From assembly GCF_016907955.1 (NCBI RefSeq), contig NZ_JAFBCX010000007.1, positions 248,001 to 312,000 on the forward strand: a DNA stretch of 64,000 nucleotides. Reading direction: 5' to 3'. This document shows, one piece after another, positions 1-8,247 of the stretch. The notes under the pieces were generated by a model. The model was not told where the DNA came from. It worked only from the letters and a program-made list of their open reading frames with translations, and did no database searches. Every line of letters starts with the position of its first letter. Within the stretch, counting starts at the first letter, position 1. The stretch is from Lentzea nigeriaca (lineage in GTDB: Bacteria > Actinomycetota > Actinomycetes > Mycobacteriales > Pseudonocardiaceae). The position numbers were made by a program, and so were the translations under genes.

Positions 1-1382
1 TCGATACGGATCATGCCGCCGTCGCTGGGCTGCGCGAGGACCGTGTTGCCGCGCACGTACCGGTCGTATTGCTGGGTGACCCACTTCTTGGAGGCCAGGT
101 TGGGGCTGGCCGCCATGATCTTGATCAGTTCCAGCAGGTCGTCCGGCCTTTCGAGGCTGTCCGGGGTGTTCGCCTGCAGCTCGTCCTGGTCGGCCGGGCG
201 TTCGATCGGCCGGTGGTAGACCGGGCCCTCGTGGGCGACGGTCCGCGGCGGCACGTCCACGACGACCTCGTCGTGGTAGGTGATCACCAGGCGGTCGCCG
301 TCGGTCACCTCACCGATCTCGGTGGCGATGACGTCCCACTTCCGGCAGACCTCGAGGAACGCCTCGACGTTGCCCGGCTCGACGACCGCGCACATGCGTT
401 CCTGGGACTCGCTGGAGAGGATCTCCGCCGGGGTCATTCCCGTGGCCCGCAGCGGAACGCGGTCCAGGTAGACGTGCATGCCACCGTCACCAGCGGACGC
501 CAGCTCGCTCGTCGCGCAGGACAGGCCGGCGCCGCCCAGGTCCTGGATGCCGATGACGAGACCCTTCTCGAAGAGCTCGAGCGAGCACTCGATCAGCACC
601 TTCTCGGTGAACGGGTCGCCCACCTGGACGCTCGGCAGCTTCTTGCGCTTGCCGGCGCCGTCGTCGAACGTCTCGCTGGCCAGCACGCTGACGCCACCGA
701 TGCCGTCGAGGCCGGTGCGCGCGCCGTAGAGGATGACCTTGTTGCCGGTGCCACTGGCGTGCGCGAGGTGCAGGTCCTCGACCCGCATCGCGCCGACGCA
801 CAGGGCGTTGACCAGCGGGTTGCCCTGATAGGACTCGTCGAACACGACCTCGCCGCCGATGTTGGGCAGGCCGAGGCAGTTCCCGTAGCCGCCGACACCC
901 GCGACGATGCCGGGCAGGACGCGCTTGGTGTCCGCGGCGTCCGGGGCGCCGAACCGCAGCGGGTCCATGACCGCGAGCGGACGGGCGCCCATGGCGAGGA
1001 TGTCGCGCACGATGCCGCCGACGCCCGTCGCCGCGCCCTGGTAGGGCTCGACGTACGACGGGTGGTTGTGGCTCTCGACCTTGAACGTCACCGCCCAGCC
1101 GTCACCGACGTCGACGACGCCCGCGTTCTCGCCGATGCCCGCGAGCATCTTCGAGCGCATCTCGTCCGTGGTTGTCTCGCCGAAGTATTTCAGGTGCACC
1201 TTGGACGACTTGTAGGAGCAGTGCTCGCTCCACATGACCGAGTACATCGCGAGCTCGGCGTCCGTCGGGCGCCTGCCGAGAATTTCCCTGATGCGCGCGT
1301 ACTCGTCGTCCTTCAGGCCCAGCTCCTTGTAGGGCTGCTCCTGGTCGGGCGTCGCTTCCGCGTTCTTGACGGTGTCGATCAT
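1..1382 (-). CDS. purL: Phosphoribosylformylglycinamidine synthase large subunit (PurL), 3' end cut by window
   Basis: Catalyses the glutamine- and ATP-dependent conversion of FGAR to FGAM in de novo purine synthesis, as the synthetase subunit of the PurS/PurQ/PurL complex. The first 460 residues are visible. They contain the family's substrate-binding stretches WSEHCSYKSS, FKVESHNHPS and QDLGGAGLSC, and a GVGGIVRDI segment, all typical of the small bacterial PurL. The ATG overlaps the purQ stop codon (ATGA), so the two are probably translationally coupled. The C-terminal part lies beyond base 1. Identification is secure. Confidence 0.97.
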   Translation of the reverse strand, partial: MIDTVKNAEATPDQEQPYKELGLKDDEYARIREILGRRPTDAELAMYSVMWSEHCSYKSSKVHLKYFGETTTDEMRSKMLAGIGENAGVVDVGDGWAVTFKVESHNHPSYVEPYQGAATGVGGIVRDILAMGARPLAVMDPLRFGAPDAADTKRVLPGIVAGVGGYGNCLGLPNIGGEVVFDESYQGNPLVNALCVGAMRVEDLHLAHASGTGNKVILYGARTGLDGIGGVSVLASETFDDGAGKRKKLPSVQVGDPFTEKVLIECSLELFEKGLVIGIQDLGGAGLSCATSELASAGDGGMHVYLDRVPLRATGMTPAEILSSESQERMCAVVEPGNVEAFLEVCRKWDVIATEIGEVTDGDRLVITYHDEVVVDVPPRTVAHEGPVYHRPIERPADQDELQANTPDSLERPDDLLELIKIMAASPNLASKKWVTQQYDRYVRGNTVLAQPSDGGMIRI

Positions 1383-2050
1383 GCCTTCACCACCGTGTCG
1401 AGCAGGGACAGGAACATGCCCAGTCCGTCGTCGGTCGGGCCGGTGAGCGCGTCGATGGCGTGCTCGGGGTGCGGCATGAGGCCGACGACGTTGCCCCTGG
1501 CGTTGGTGATGCCCGCGATGTTGTTGCGGCTGCCGTTCGGGTTCTCGCCGACGTACCGGAAGACGACCCGGTTGTCGTCCTCGAGCTCCTTCAGCGTGTC
1601 CTCGTCGGCCTGGTAGCCGCCCTCACCGGACTTCAGCGGAATCAGGATCTCGGCTTTCGCGTCGTACCTGGTGGTCCACGCCGTGGTGTTGTTCTCGACC
1701 GACAGCCACTGGTCGCGGCACACGAAGTGCAGCTTGTGGTTGCGGGTGAGAGCGCCCGGCAGCAGGTGCGCCTCGGCGAGGATCTGGAAACCGTTGCAGA
1801 TGCCCAGCACCGGCATCCCCTTGTTCGCGGCCTCGATCACTTCCTGCATGACCGGCGCGAACCGCGCGATGGCACCACAACGCAGGTAATCGCCGTACGA
1901 GAACCCACCGGGCACGATGACCGCGTCGACGCCCTTGAGGTCGTGATCGCCGTGCCACAACGGCACGGGCTCCCCGTCGGCGTACCTGACGGCCCGCTGC
2001 GCGTCGACGTCGTCGAGCGTGCCGGGGAAGGTGATGACACCGACCCTCAT
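1379..2050 (-). CDS. purQ: Phosphoribosylformylglycinamidine synthase glutaminase subunit (PurQ)
   Basis: 223-residue class I glutamine amidotransferase that supplies ammonia to PurL. It begins MRVGVITFPGTLDD. The nucleophile Cys sits in LGICNGFQ and the His/Glu pair in MPHPEHA near the C-terminus, so the catalytic triad is complete. The start is fixed by the 4-bp ATGA overlap with the upstream purS stop, and its own stop overlaps the purL ATG in the same way. This makes purS-purQ-purL a coupled operon. Confidence 0.97.
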   Translation of the reverse strand: MRVGVITFPGTLDDVDAQRAVRYADGEPVPLWHGDHDLKGVDAVIVPGGFSYGDYLRCGAIARFAPVMQEVIEAANKGMPVLGICNGFQILAEAHLLPGALTRNHKLHFVCRDQWLSVENNTTAWTTRYDAKAEILIPLKSGEGGYQADEDTLKELEDDNRVVFRYVGENPNGSRNNIAGITNARGNVVGLMPHPEHAIDALTGPTDDGLGMFLSLLDTVVKA

Positions 2051-2286
2051 GCCTCGACCCTGCGCACGGTCCAGTCCTCGATGACGGGGTTGGCGAGGAA
2101 GGTCTCCGCGATCTTGGCGAGCGTGGCGTCGTCGACGTCGTCGGCGACCTCCAGCTCGAAGTGCTTGCCCTGGCGGACGGCGGTGATGCCGTCGAAGCCG
2201 AGACGCGGCAGCGCGTTCGCCACCGCCTGTCCTTGGGGGTCGAGAATTTCGGGCTTCGGCATGACGTCGACGACGACTCGGGCCAC
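2047..2286 (-). CDS. purS: Phosphoribosylformylglycinamidine synthase subunit PurS
   Basis: 79-residue small subunit that bridges PurQ and PurL in the FGAM synthase complex. The sequence starts MARVVVDVMPKPEILDPQG and has the usual PurS pattern (G-x-A-V-xx-A-L-xx-L-G-F followed by a RQGKHFEL strand). It is the first gene of the purSQL operon. The promoter should lie in the 326-bp gap upstream, which is shared with the divergent epimerase gene. Confidence 0.95.
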   Translation of the reverse strand: MARVVVDVMPKPEILDPQGQAVANALPRLGFDGITAVRQGKHFELEVADDVDDATLAKIAETFLANPVIEDWTVRRVEA

Positions 2287-2612
2287 GACAGACTGCTCCC
2301 GGGTTTGAGGGGCTGGCGGTACTCCGAGACCCTACCTGACCTGGGGGTTCATCAACTCGACACGTGGTCGGCGGCACATCTTCAGCAACTCACCATCGGG
2401 AAGCAGCCAGCAGGTACGTGCAGTTTCGCCGAGACTCGTCGACGAAGGCGTGCAGACTCACGAAACCGCCCATCGGTCGGGCCCGAACAACAGTTCGGCA
2501 GGTCCAGCCGATCGGGGCCGAACGACCGAGCCTTGGACTCATTCCAAGGCCGTATTTCGCCGACAGCGGAGTCCCCTGGCACTTCCGCCGGATCGGACGG
2601 AAGCTGGGGATC
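2287..2612. promoter_or_regulatory. Divergent intergenic region with two inverted repeats
   Basis: The 326 bp separate the purSQL operon (leftward) from an epimerase gene (rightward). I find no convincing small gene or tRNA. A perfect inverted repeat, CCGAAC-AACA-GTTCGG, lies at 2483-2498. A second, CTTCCG...CGGAAG with a 10-nt spacer, lies at 2582-2603, ending 9 nt before the epimerase ATG. Either could be an operator. No regulator is encoded next to them, so the binding protein is unknown. Confidence 0.4.
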
Positions 2613-3593
2613 ATGAAGATCCTGGTGCTCGGCGGAACCGTGTTCCTCAGCAAGGCCGTCACGGCGGAGGCCGTCCGCCGCGGCCACGACGTCGTGTGCG
2701 CCGCCCGCGGTGCCTCGGGCGCTGTGCCTGAAGGTGCGCGCCTGATCTCGGTCGACAGAAACAAACCCGGCGCGTTCGACCAGCTCGCCGGGGAGCAGTT
2801 CGACGCGGTGATCGACGTGGCGAAGTACTCGGTGAACTGGGTGCGGGACGCGTTGGAGGCGTTCGGGCCGACGACGCCGCACTGGACGTTCGTCTCCAGC
2901 ATCTCGGTCTACGCGGACCACTCGACGGGCAGCGACGAGCTGCTGCCTGCGCTCGAGGACGACCCGGAGGCCGAGTTCACGCCGGAGCGGTACGGCGGCG
3001 TCAAGGTGGCGAGCGAGAACGCGGTCAGGGATGCCGTGGCCGGGCGGGAGTTCATCGTCAGGGCCGGGCTGATCAGCGGGCCGGACGACCCCAGCGACAG
3101 GTTCGGGTACTGGCCCGCGCGGTTCAGCAAGGGCGGCAGGGTGGTCGTGCCGGACAGCCCGGACCTCGGACTCCAGCACATCGACGTGCGGGATCTCGCG
3201 CAGTGGATCGTGTTCGCGACCGAGGAACGCGTCACGGGCACCTACGACTCGACCGGGCCGGTCATGCCGTTCCAGATGGCGATCGGGGAGATCGCCGGGG
3301 CCACGGCGGCGCCGGGCACGCAGATCGTGAGCGTGCCGGAGAGCGTGCTGAAGCAGCTGGAGATCAACCCCTGGTCCGGGCCTCGGTCGCTGCCGCTGTG
3401 GTTGCCGCGGGAGTGGGCCAGGATGGTCGCCCGCGACGTCAGCAACGCGCTGGCGAACGGGCTGCGGACGAGGCCGCTGGCCGAGACCGCGCTCGACTCG
3501 CTGGAGTACGAGCGCGGCCTCGGGCTGGACCGGCCTCGCAAGGCCGGCCTCACACCGGAAGAGGAACAGGAAATCCTTACAGCAGTGAGCTGA
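2613..3593 (+). CDS. NAD-dependent epimerase/dehydratase family protein
   Basis: 326-residue extended-SDR-type protein. The N-terminus MKILVLGGTVFLSKAV is a Rossmann nucleotide-binding glycine motif (GGTxFL). VSSISVYAD and the later ERYGGVKVASE give the Ser/Tyr/Lys residues usual for the fold. The ATG at 2613 begins directly with the Rossmann strand; the open frame continues upstream but without family similarity. Substrate cannot be inferred. The 3' end overlaps the convergent protease gene by 17 bp. Confidence 0.85.
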   Translation: MKILVLGGTVFLSKAVTAEAVRRGHDVVCAARGASGAVPEGARLISVDRNKPGAFDQLAGEQFDAVIDVAKYSVNWVRDALEAFGPTTPHWTFVSSISVYADHSTGSDELLPALEDDPEAEFTPERYGGVKVASENAVRDAVAGREFIVRAGLISGPDDPSDRFGYWPARFSKGGRVVVPDSPDLGLQHIDVRDLAQWIVFATEERVTGTYDSTGPVMPFQMAIGEIAGATAAPGTQIVSVPESVLKQLEINPWSGPRSLPLWLPREWARMVARDVSNALANGLRTRPLAETALDSLEYERGLGLDRPRKAGLTPEEEQEILTAVS

Positions 3594-4710
3594 TCTGCGC
3601 GGCGACGAGGTCGATGCGCACGCCCTGGTTCGGGCAGCCGCCGAAGTGGTGGAGCCCGATCACCTTGTGCGTGCGCCTCGACAGCACCGGCGAGCCGGAC
3701 GAACCGCCTTCGGTGTCGCACATGTAGCTGATGTCGGACTGCGACACGTTGCCGTTCACGCGCACCGCGCGCACGACGCAGTATCCGCCGCCGTTGTTGT
3801 TGTCGCGCAACGACAACTTCTTCAGCTTCCCAGCCGGGTGGCCGACGATGTACATCTCCTCACCCACGGCCGGGACGCGCGCGTCCAGTTCGAGGTAACC
3901 GAACGAGGTGATGGTCTCGAAGTTCTTGACGTTGAAGAGGGTGTAGTCGAGGCCGGAGTCGGTCTTCAGCACCGTGTCCGCCAGCACCTTCATGACGGTG
4001 GCCGAACTGGTGCCGCCGCAGGTCGGGCACTGGTAGTTGAACCACACCTCGATGCCGGTGGTGCTGGTGAAGCAGTGGTTGTTGGTCAGCATGCGGTTGT
4101 TGGGGCCGACCCGCCACGCCGTACACAGCGAGCTGCCGTTCTTCAGCAGCTTCGCGACGGACGCGGTCTTGCCCCACTCGGTCGGGTTGCTCGACTGGTA
4201 GCAGACCGCGTCCTTGTAGTCGTTCGTGCCGCAGATGCTCTGCACGGACGGCTGCGAGGACATCTCGGCCTCGGTGTAGCCGCGGGTGATCTTGTCGATC
4301 CGGACCCGGCTGAGCGGGTTCTGCAGCGACACGACGGCCTTCTCGCCGGTGATCGACATGGCCCAGAAGCCGGCCTTGTCGATCGTGGCGGTCTGGGAGG
4401 CCTTCAGATCCCGCGTGTAGGTGTACTTCTCGGTGCCGTCAGGGTTCGACACCGTGAGCACGTCGCCGGGCAGAATCCGCAGGTCGGCGAAATGGATCTT
4501 GACGTAACCGGATCCAGGACGTTCGATCGTGGTTGAACGGTTGTTGCCACCCACGCGGACCGAGAGCGATTCCTCGGTGCCGATCTCCTGCGACTGAGGC
4601 GACTGAGGCGCCAAAGCCTGAGCAGGAGTAGAGGTGGTGGTAGCAGGGACAAAGGACGTCATCGGCAGGGCGAGCGCCAGTGCCGTGAGGAGTTGCAGGG
4701 TTTTCCTCAT
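3577..4710 (-). CDS. Secreted trypsin-like serine protease
   Basis: 377-residue secreted protein. A Sec signal peptide (MRKTLQLLTALALALPMTSF) precedes a beta-rich N-terminal region and a chymotrypsin-fold domain. The triad is visible: His212 in NNHCF, Asp255 in LDYTLFNV and Ser338 in EGGSSGSP. Several Cys residues (about 160, 170, 196, 213, 228, 231, 311, 331, 359) could form disulfides, fitting an extracellular enzyme. The ATG at 4710 is preferred over one 8 codons upstream because it starts the signal peptide. The substrate is unknown. Confidence 0.88.
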   Translation of the reverse strand: MRKTLQLLTALALALPMTSFVPATTTSTPAQALAPQSPQSQEIGTEESLSVRVGGNNRSTTIERPGSGYVKIHFADLRILPGDVLTVSNPDGTEKYTYTRDLKASQTATIDKAGFWAMSITGEKAVVSLQNPLSRVRIDKITRGYTEAEMSSQPSVQSICGTNDYKDAVCYQSSNPTEWGKTASVAKLLKNGSSLCTAWRVGPNNRMLTNNHCFTSTTGIEVWFNYQCPTCGGTSSATVMKVLADTVLKTDSGLDYTLFNVKNFETITSFGYLELDARVPAVGEEMYIVGHPAGKLKKLSLRDNNNGGGYCVVRAVRVNGNVSQSDISYMCDTEGGSSGSPVLSRRTHKVIGLHHFGGCPNQGVRIDLVAAQISSLL

Positions 4711-4776
4711 GCCCTTTGATACTTCCGACGTCACCTGACCGTGTCAGCCCGCCGAACGTCGGTAATGGAGGAATCC

Positions 4777-5400
4777 ATGCGAGTTGTCCATTTCGGTCAC
4801 GCGTGCGTGCTTCTCGACACCGGGTCGACGCGCATCCTGATCGACCCCGGCACGTTCTCCAGCGGGTTCGAGGACGTGAAAGACCTGGACGCGGTGCTGA
4901 TCACGCATCAGCACTACGACCACCTGGACGTCGAGAGGCTGCCGAAGCTCCTCGCCGCCAACCCGCGGGCGCAACTGATCGTCGACGAGGGGTCGGCACC
5001 CAGCGTCGACAGCCCGACCGTCGCCCAGCCGGGTGACGTGCTGAAGGTCGGCGACACGACGGTCAAGGTCGTCGGCGGGCGGCACGCGATGATCCACGAG
5101 GACATCCCGATCGTGCCGAACACCGCCTACGTGGTCGGTGACGGCGCGTTCTACCACCCCGGCGACTCGCTGTTCGTGCCGGACGAGGACATCGACGTGC
5201 TCGGCCTGCCGACCGGAGCGCCGTGGCTGCGGCTCGGCGAGGCCGTCGACTTCATGCGCGCGATCAAGCCGCGCACGGCGGTGCCCATCCACGAGAAGCT
5301 GCTGTCGATGCCGGAGAACGCCTACCGGATGTTCGACATGCTCAAGCCGGAGGGCACCGAGGTCAGGCCGCTGACGCCTGGCGAGGAGACGGCAGTCTGA
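4777..5400 (+). CDS. Metallo-beta-lactamase-fold metal-dependent hydrolase (UlaG-like)
   Basis: 207-residue protein starting MRVVHFGHACVLLD. The metal-binding motif of the fold is present as THQHYDHLD. Further ligands are likely at GGRHAMIHED and YHPGDSLFV. Length and order match the small 'MBL fold metallo-hydrolase' group related to UlaG lactonases. The start is decided by the strong ribosome site GGAGGA ending 5 nt before the ATG at 4777; an upstream in-frame GTG at 4741 lacks one. The 3' end overlaps the convergent DUF2334 gene by 38 bp. Confidence 0.88.
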   Translation: MRVVHFGHACVLLDTGSTRILIDPGTFSSGFEDVKDLDAVLITHQHYDHLDVERLPKLLAANPRAQLIVDEGSAPSVDSPTVAQPGDVLKVGDTTVKVVGGRHAMIHEDIPIVPNTAYVVGDGAFYHPGDSLFVPDEDIDVLGLPTGAPWLRLGEAVDFMRAIKPRTAVPIHEKLLSMPENAYRMFDMLKPEGTEVRPLTPGEETAV

Positions 5401-6013
5401 CGTACGTGGTCGGCGCGGCGTCGTGGGCGAGCGCGATGTCCACGGCGTCGAGCACGGCCTGCCGTGCGCCCGGCCGGTGCAGGTCGCGGGCGTCCACGGT
5501 GATGCGGGTCAGGCCACCGCGCCGCGCGGACCGTGCCGCGGAGTAGACCAGCGCCAGCGCCCGCAGCTCCCCGAAGCTGCTGCGTTCTGTCAGCGCGTGC
5601 AGGCGGCCCAGCGTCGCGAGCCCGGTGCCGAGGTCGCGGACGGCGTGGGCGTCGGCGCAGCGGGTGAACCGGTGCTTGGCCAGCGCGATCAACGTCCCCG
5701 GCGACGCCACGCAACGCCGGGGCGCGAACGTGTCGGCATGGAGCCCGACGGCTTCCATCTGCGCACGGGCACCCGTGAGCAGCAGCCCCGCCTCGTGGGC
5801 GGGCAACCGGCGTTGGCCGAGGCCGTGCAGCACGACGGCGTCGCCCGCCGCCGCCCTGGCACGCACCCATTCCTGCGCCCCGCCGAGCTCGCGGGGGACC
5901 ACGAGCAGCGACAACGGCACCCGCCGCGGCTCGAGGGCCGCGGCCAGATCAGCGCACCGGTCGAGGGTCTGCGGACCGATGCCGGACAGTGAGACCACGA
6001 GCTGTGAGTGCAC
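5363..6013 (-). CDS. DUF2334-type (polysaccharide-deacetylase-like) protein
   Basis: 216-residue cytosolic protein beginning MHSQLVVSLSGIGPQT. It has the LVSxSGI start, a central VVLHGLGQRR segment and a GLHADTFAPRR segment. Together these resemble DUF2334 proteins, a branch of the NodB polysaccharide deacetylase fold often found beside purC in actinobacteria. No clear metal triad is obvious, so activity is uncertain. It overlaps the MBL-fold gene tail to tail. Confidence 0.7.
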   Translation of the reverse strand: MHSQLVVSLSGIGPQTLDRCADLAAALEPRRVPLSLLVVPRELGGAQEWVRARAAAGDAVVLHGLGQRRLPAHEAGLLLTGARAQMEAVGLHADTFAPRRCVASPGTLIALAKHRFTRCADAHAVRDLGTGLATLGRLHALTERSSFGELRALALVYSAARSARRGGLTRITVDARDLHRPGARQAVLDAVDIALAHDAAPTTYVRLPSPRQASAA

Positions 6014-6063
6014 GTTCCGAGTGCGCCACGCCGTGGTGACATCCGCGTGAAAGCGGAGCTAAC

Positions 6064-6939
6064 TCACGCGAGCCAGTCGGCGAAAGACCGGCCAGTAAGC
6101 CGCTCGTACGCCTCGACGTACCGGTTGCGGGTGGCCTCGACGACCTCCGCGGGCAGCGGAGGCGGCGGCGTGTCCGACTTCCGGTCCCAGCCGGACGCGT
6201 CCGACGTCAGCCAGTCACGCACGTACTGCTTGTCGAACGACGGCTGCACGCGACCGGGCTCGTAGCCCTCGGCCGGCCAGTACCGCGACGAGTCCGGCGT
6301 GAACACCTCGTCGGCCAGCACCAGCTCGCCGGAAGCGTCGAGCCCGAACTCGAACTTGGTGTCCGCCAGGATCAGGCCCCTGGTCAACGCGTACGCGCGC
6401 GCCTCGCTGTACAGCTCGATCGTGCGGTCACGCAGCTTCGACGCCAGTTCCTCGCCGTGCTTCGCGGCGATGACGTCGAACGACACGTTCTCGTCGTGCG
6501 CGCCGATCTCGGCCTTCGACGCGGGCGTGAAGATCGGCGGATCCAGCTCGGACGCCTCGACCAGCCCGGCAGGCAGCTCGATCCCGCACACCGCGCCGGT
6601 GGCCTGGTAGTCGGCCATGCCGGAGCCCGTCAGGTACCCGCGCGCCACGCACTCGACGTCGATCATCTGCAGCTTGCGCACCAGCAACGCGCGGCCGCGG
6701 ACCTCGGCGGGGATGCGCGGGTCGTCGTAGGCGACCAGGTGGTTCGGGGTGAGCCGCTCGAACCAGAACACGCTCATCGCGGTGAGCACCCGGCCCTTGT
6801 CCGGGATCTCCGTGCTCAGGATGTGGTCGTAGGCCGAAATGCGGTCGGACGCGACGAACAGCAGCAGCTCGTCGTCGACTTCGTACAGATCGCGAACCTT
6901 GCCGCGGGCGACGTGCTGGTAGTCAGCGAGCGTAGGCAC
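6064..6939 (-). CDS. purC: Phosphoribosylaminoimidazole-succinocarboxamide synthase (SAICAR synthetase)
   Basis: 291-residue ATP-dependent ligase that joins CAIR and aspartate in purine synthesis. Motifs include GKVRDLYEV near the N-terminus, ASDRISAYDHIL, ECVARGYLTGSG and LADTKFEFG, all diagnostic of PurC. The GTG at 6939 (VPTLADYQHVARGK) is chosen because the frame upstream shows no family similarity. It stands apart from purSQL and purB but on the same strand. Confidence 0.96.
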   Translation of the reverse strand: MPTLADYQHVARGKVRDLYEVDDELLLFVASDRISAYDHILSTEIPDKGRVLTAMSVFWFERLTPNHLVAYDDPRIPAEVRGRALLVRKLQMIDVECVARGYLTGSGMADYQATGAVCGIELPAGLVEASELDPPIFTPASKAEIGAHDENVSFDVIAAKHGEELASKLRDRTIELYSEARAYALTRGLILADTKFEFGLDASGELVLADEVFTPDSSRYWPAEGYEPGRVQPSFDKQYVRDWLTSDASGWDRKSDTPPPPLPAEVVEATRNRYVEAYERLTGRSFADWLA

Positions 6940-7021
6940 GCTGGTCAGCCTACGTGGCGGTGTTCCTGAAAACCGATGCACACCCCTTCACCTCTACAGA
7001 TCAAGGGCGAAGAGCCTTAAG

Positions 7022-7459
7022 GTGCACCCCGTGCTCACCCGAAAGGCTCTGTGGATCCCGGCATTGGCCGCCGTGGGACTGCTCGTCGTGCTGGGCGTGG
7101 CCGGGTGGAGCATCGACTCCAGCCCTGTCTCGTCCACGTCACCGGGCTCGCAGACCGCCAGCACCACCCAGTCGGTCAGCATCGTGCCGACCCCGGACGT
7201 CGCCGACATCACGGTCAAGACCACGACTTCGACGACCACCACGACCACCACGACGACGCAGCCGAAGCCGCCGCCCGTGCAGGCGCCGCCGCCCGCGCGG
7301 CCCACGACGACCACGGAACCCCCGCAGCAGGGCCTGTTCGTCCGGGAGGGCGCGTTCTGCCACCCCGAGGGCGCGCTCGGTATCAGCCCGCGCGGCGAGC
7401 CGCTGGTCTGCCGCAAGGACAGCAACCGCGCCGACCGGCTGCGCTGGCAGAAGGTCTAG
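7022..7459 (+). CDS. Membrane-anchored protein with Thr/Pro-rich linker
   Basis: 145-residue protein. It has a short cytosolic start, one TM segment (WIPALAAVGLLVVLGVAGW), a long Thr-rich then Pro-rich spacer (about residues 40-100), and a compact C-terminal tail with two Cys residues (GAFCHPEGA...PLVCRKD) ending in RLRWQKV. The layout suggests an extracellular small domain held off the membrane by a wall-spanning linker. Function unknown. The start could be the GTG at 7022 or one at 7031. It overlaps the convergent MOSC gene by 4 bp. Confidence 0.7.
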   Translation: MHPVLTRKALWIPALAAVGLLVVLGVAGWSIDSSPVSSTSPGSQTASTTQSVSIVPTPDVADITVKTTTSTTTTTTTTTQPKPPPVQAPPPARPTTTTEPPQQGLFVREGAFCHPEGALGISPRGEPLVCRKDSNRADRLRWQKV

Positions 7460-8247
7460 GACCACTCCAGGACGTCGACCTCGTCGCCGACCGCGATGGA
7501 GCCGGTGCGCACGACCTGGGCCTTCATCCCGAAGGTCACGCCGCCGTCGGGATCACGCCGGTAGGTCGCGAGCGAGCGGATCGGTTCCGGGCCGGCCTTG
7601 ACGCCCGTCTCCTGGTCGACCATCGGCACCGCGCACCGCACGCAGTCCTTGGCGTAGGCCAGTTCCACGTCGCTGATCACCGCGCGCCGCACCCGGTCCT
7701 CCGCGTGCGGCTCCGGTGACCCGGACACGACCACGTTGGGGCGGAACCGGTTCATCGGCACAGGATCGCCGCCGCGTTCCAGGATGCGCTCGTTCAGACC
7801 GTCCAACGAGGACAGTGAGATCATCAGCAACGCGTTGCCGTCGGCGTACCCGACGAGCCCCTTGGTCTCCCCGGTCGTCTCCCTGCGCAGGTCCGGCGGC
7901 GTGCGCACGAGCCGCACCGACTTCCCGAGAGCGTCGGAGAAGTACGCGGCCGGGGCATCGCCCTGGTCCACGCCGAAGCCCTGCCACGTGTGCACGGTCA
8001 CCGGAACCCGTGGCCCGTCGACGACAACTGGGAACGACTCCCCGCCGATCGCCAGCGAGGAGTCCACAAGCGACGGACGCAGCGCGGCCATCGCGGGCAC
8101 CTTCCGCTGCGACAGGAAGACACCCTCGTCGTCGACGAGCATCATCATCCGGTCGCCGCGCAACCCCGTGAGGTCGACGGCCGAGGACGCGACGGAGTAC
8201 CCGCCGCACCCCTTGATCGGATAGACGTGCAGACCGGAGACGATCAC
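7456..8247 (-). CDS. MOSC domain-containing protein
   Basis: 263-residue protein with an N-terminal MOSC beta-barrel (YPIKGCGG, then GDRMMMLVDDEGVFLSQRK) and a C-terminal MOSC domain. A Cys in DCVRCAVPMVD is in the position expected to ligate molybdenum cofactor. Members of the mARC/YcbX group reduce N-hydroxylated compounds or handle sulfur on Moco; the exact substrate cannot be read here. Its ATG overlaps the purB stop by 4 bp, so it is probably co-transcribed with purB. Confidence 0.9.
   Translation of the reverse strand: MIVSGLHVYPIKGCGGYSVASSAVDLTGLRGDRMMMLVDDEGVFLSQRKVPAMAALRPSLVDSSLAIGGESFPVVVDGPRVPVTVHTWQGFGVDQGDAPAAYFSDALGKSVRLVRTPPDLRRETTGETKGLVGYADGNALLMISLSSLDGLNERILERGGDPVPMNRFRPNVVVSGSPEPHAEDRVRRAVISDVELAYAKDCVRCAVPMVDQETGVKAGPEPIRSLATYRRDPDGGVTFGMKAQVVRTGSIAVGDEVDVLEWS

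Noticed and set aside
69..1616. 515-codon plus-strand frame opposite purL and purQ
   Set aside because: The minus strand encodes conserved PurL and PurQ; this frame shows no domain.
7180..7260. Thr-codon-rich repeat (ACC/ACG runs) that might be a microsatellite or repeat element
   Set aside because: It is the in-frame Thr-rich linker of a membrane-anchored protein, common in actinobacterial wall proteins.
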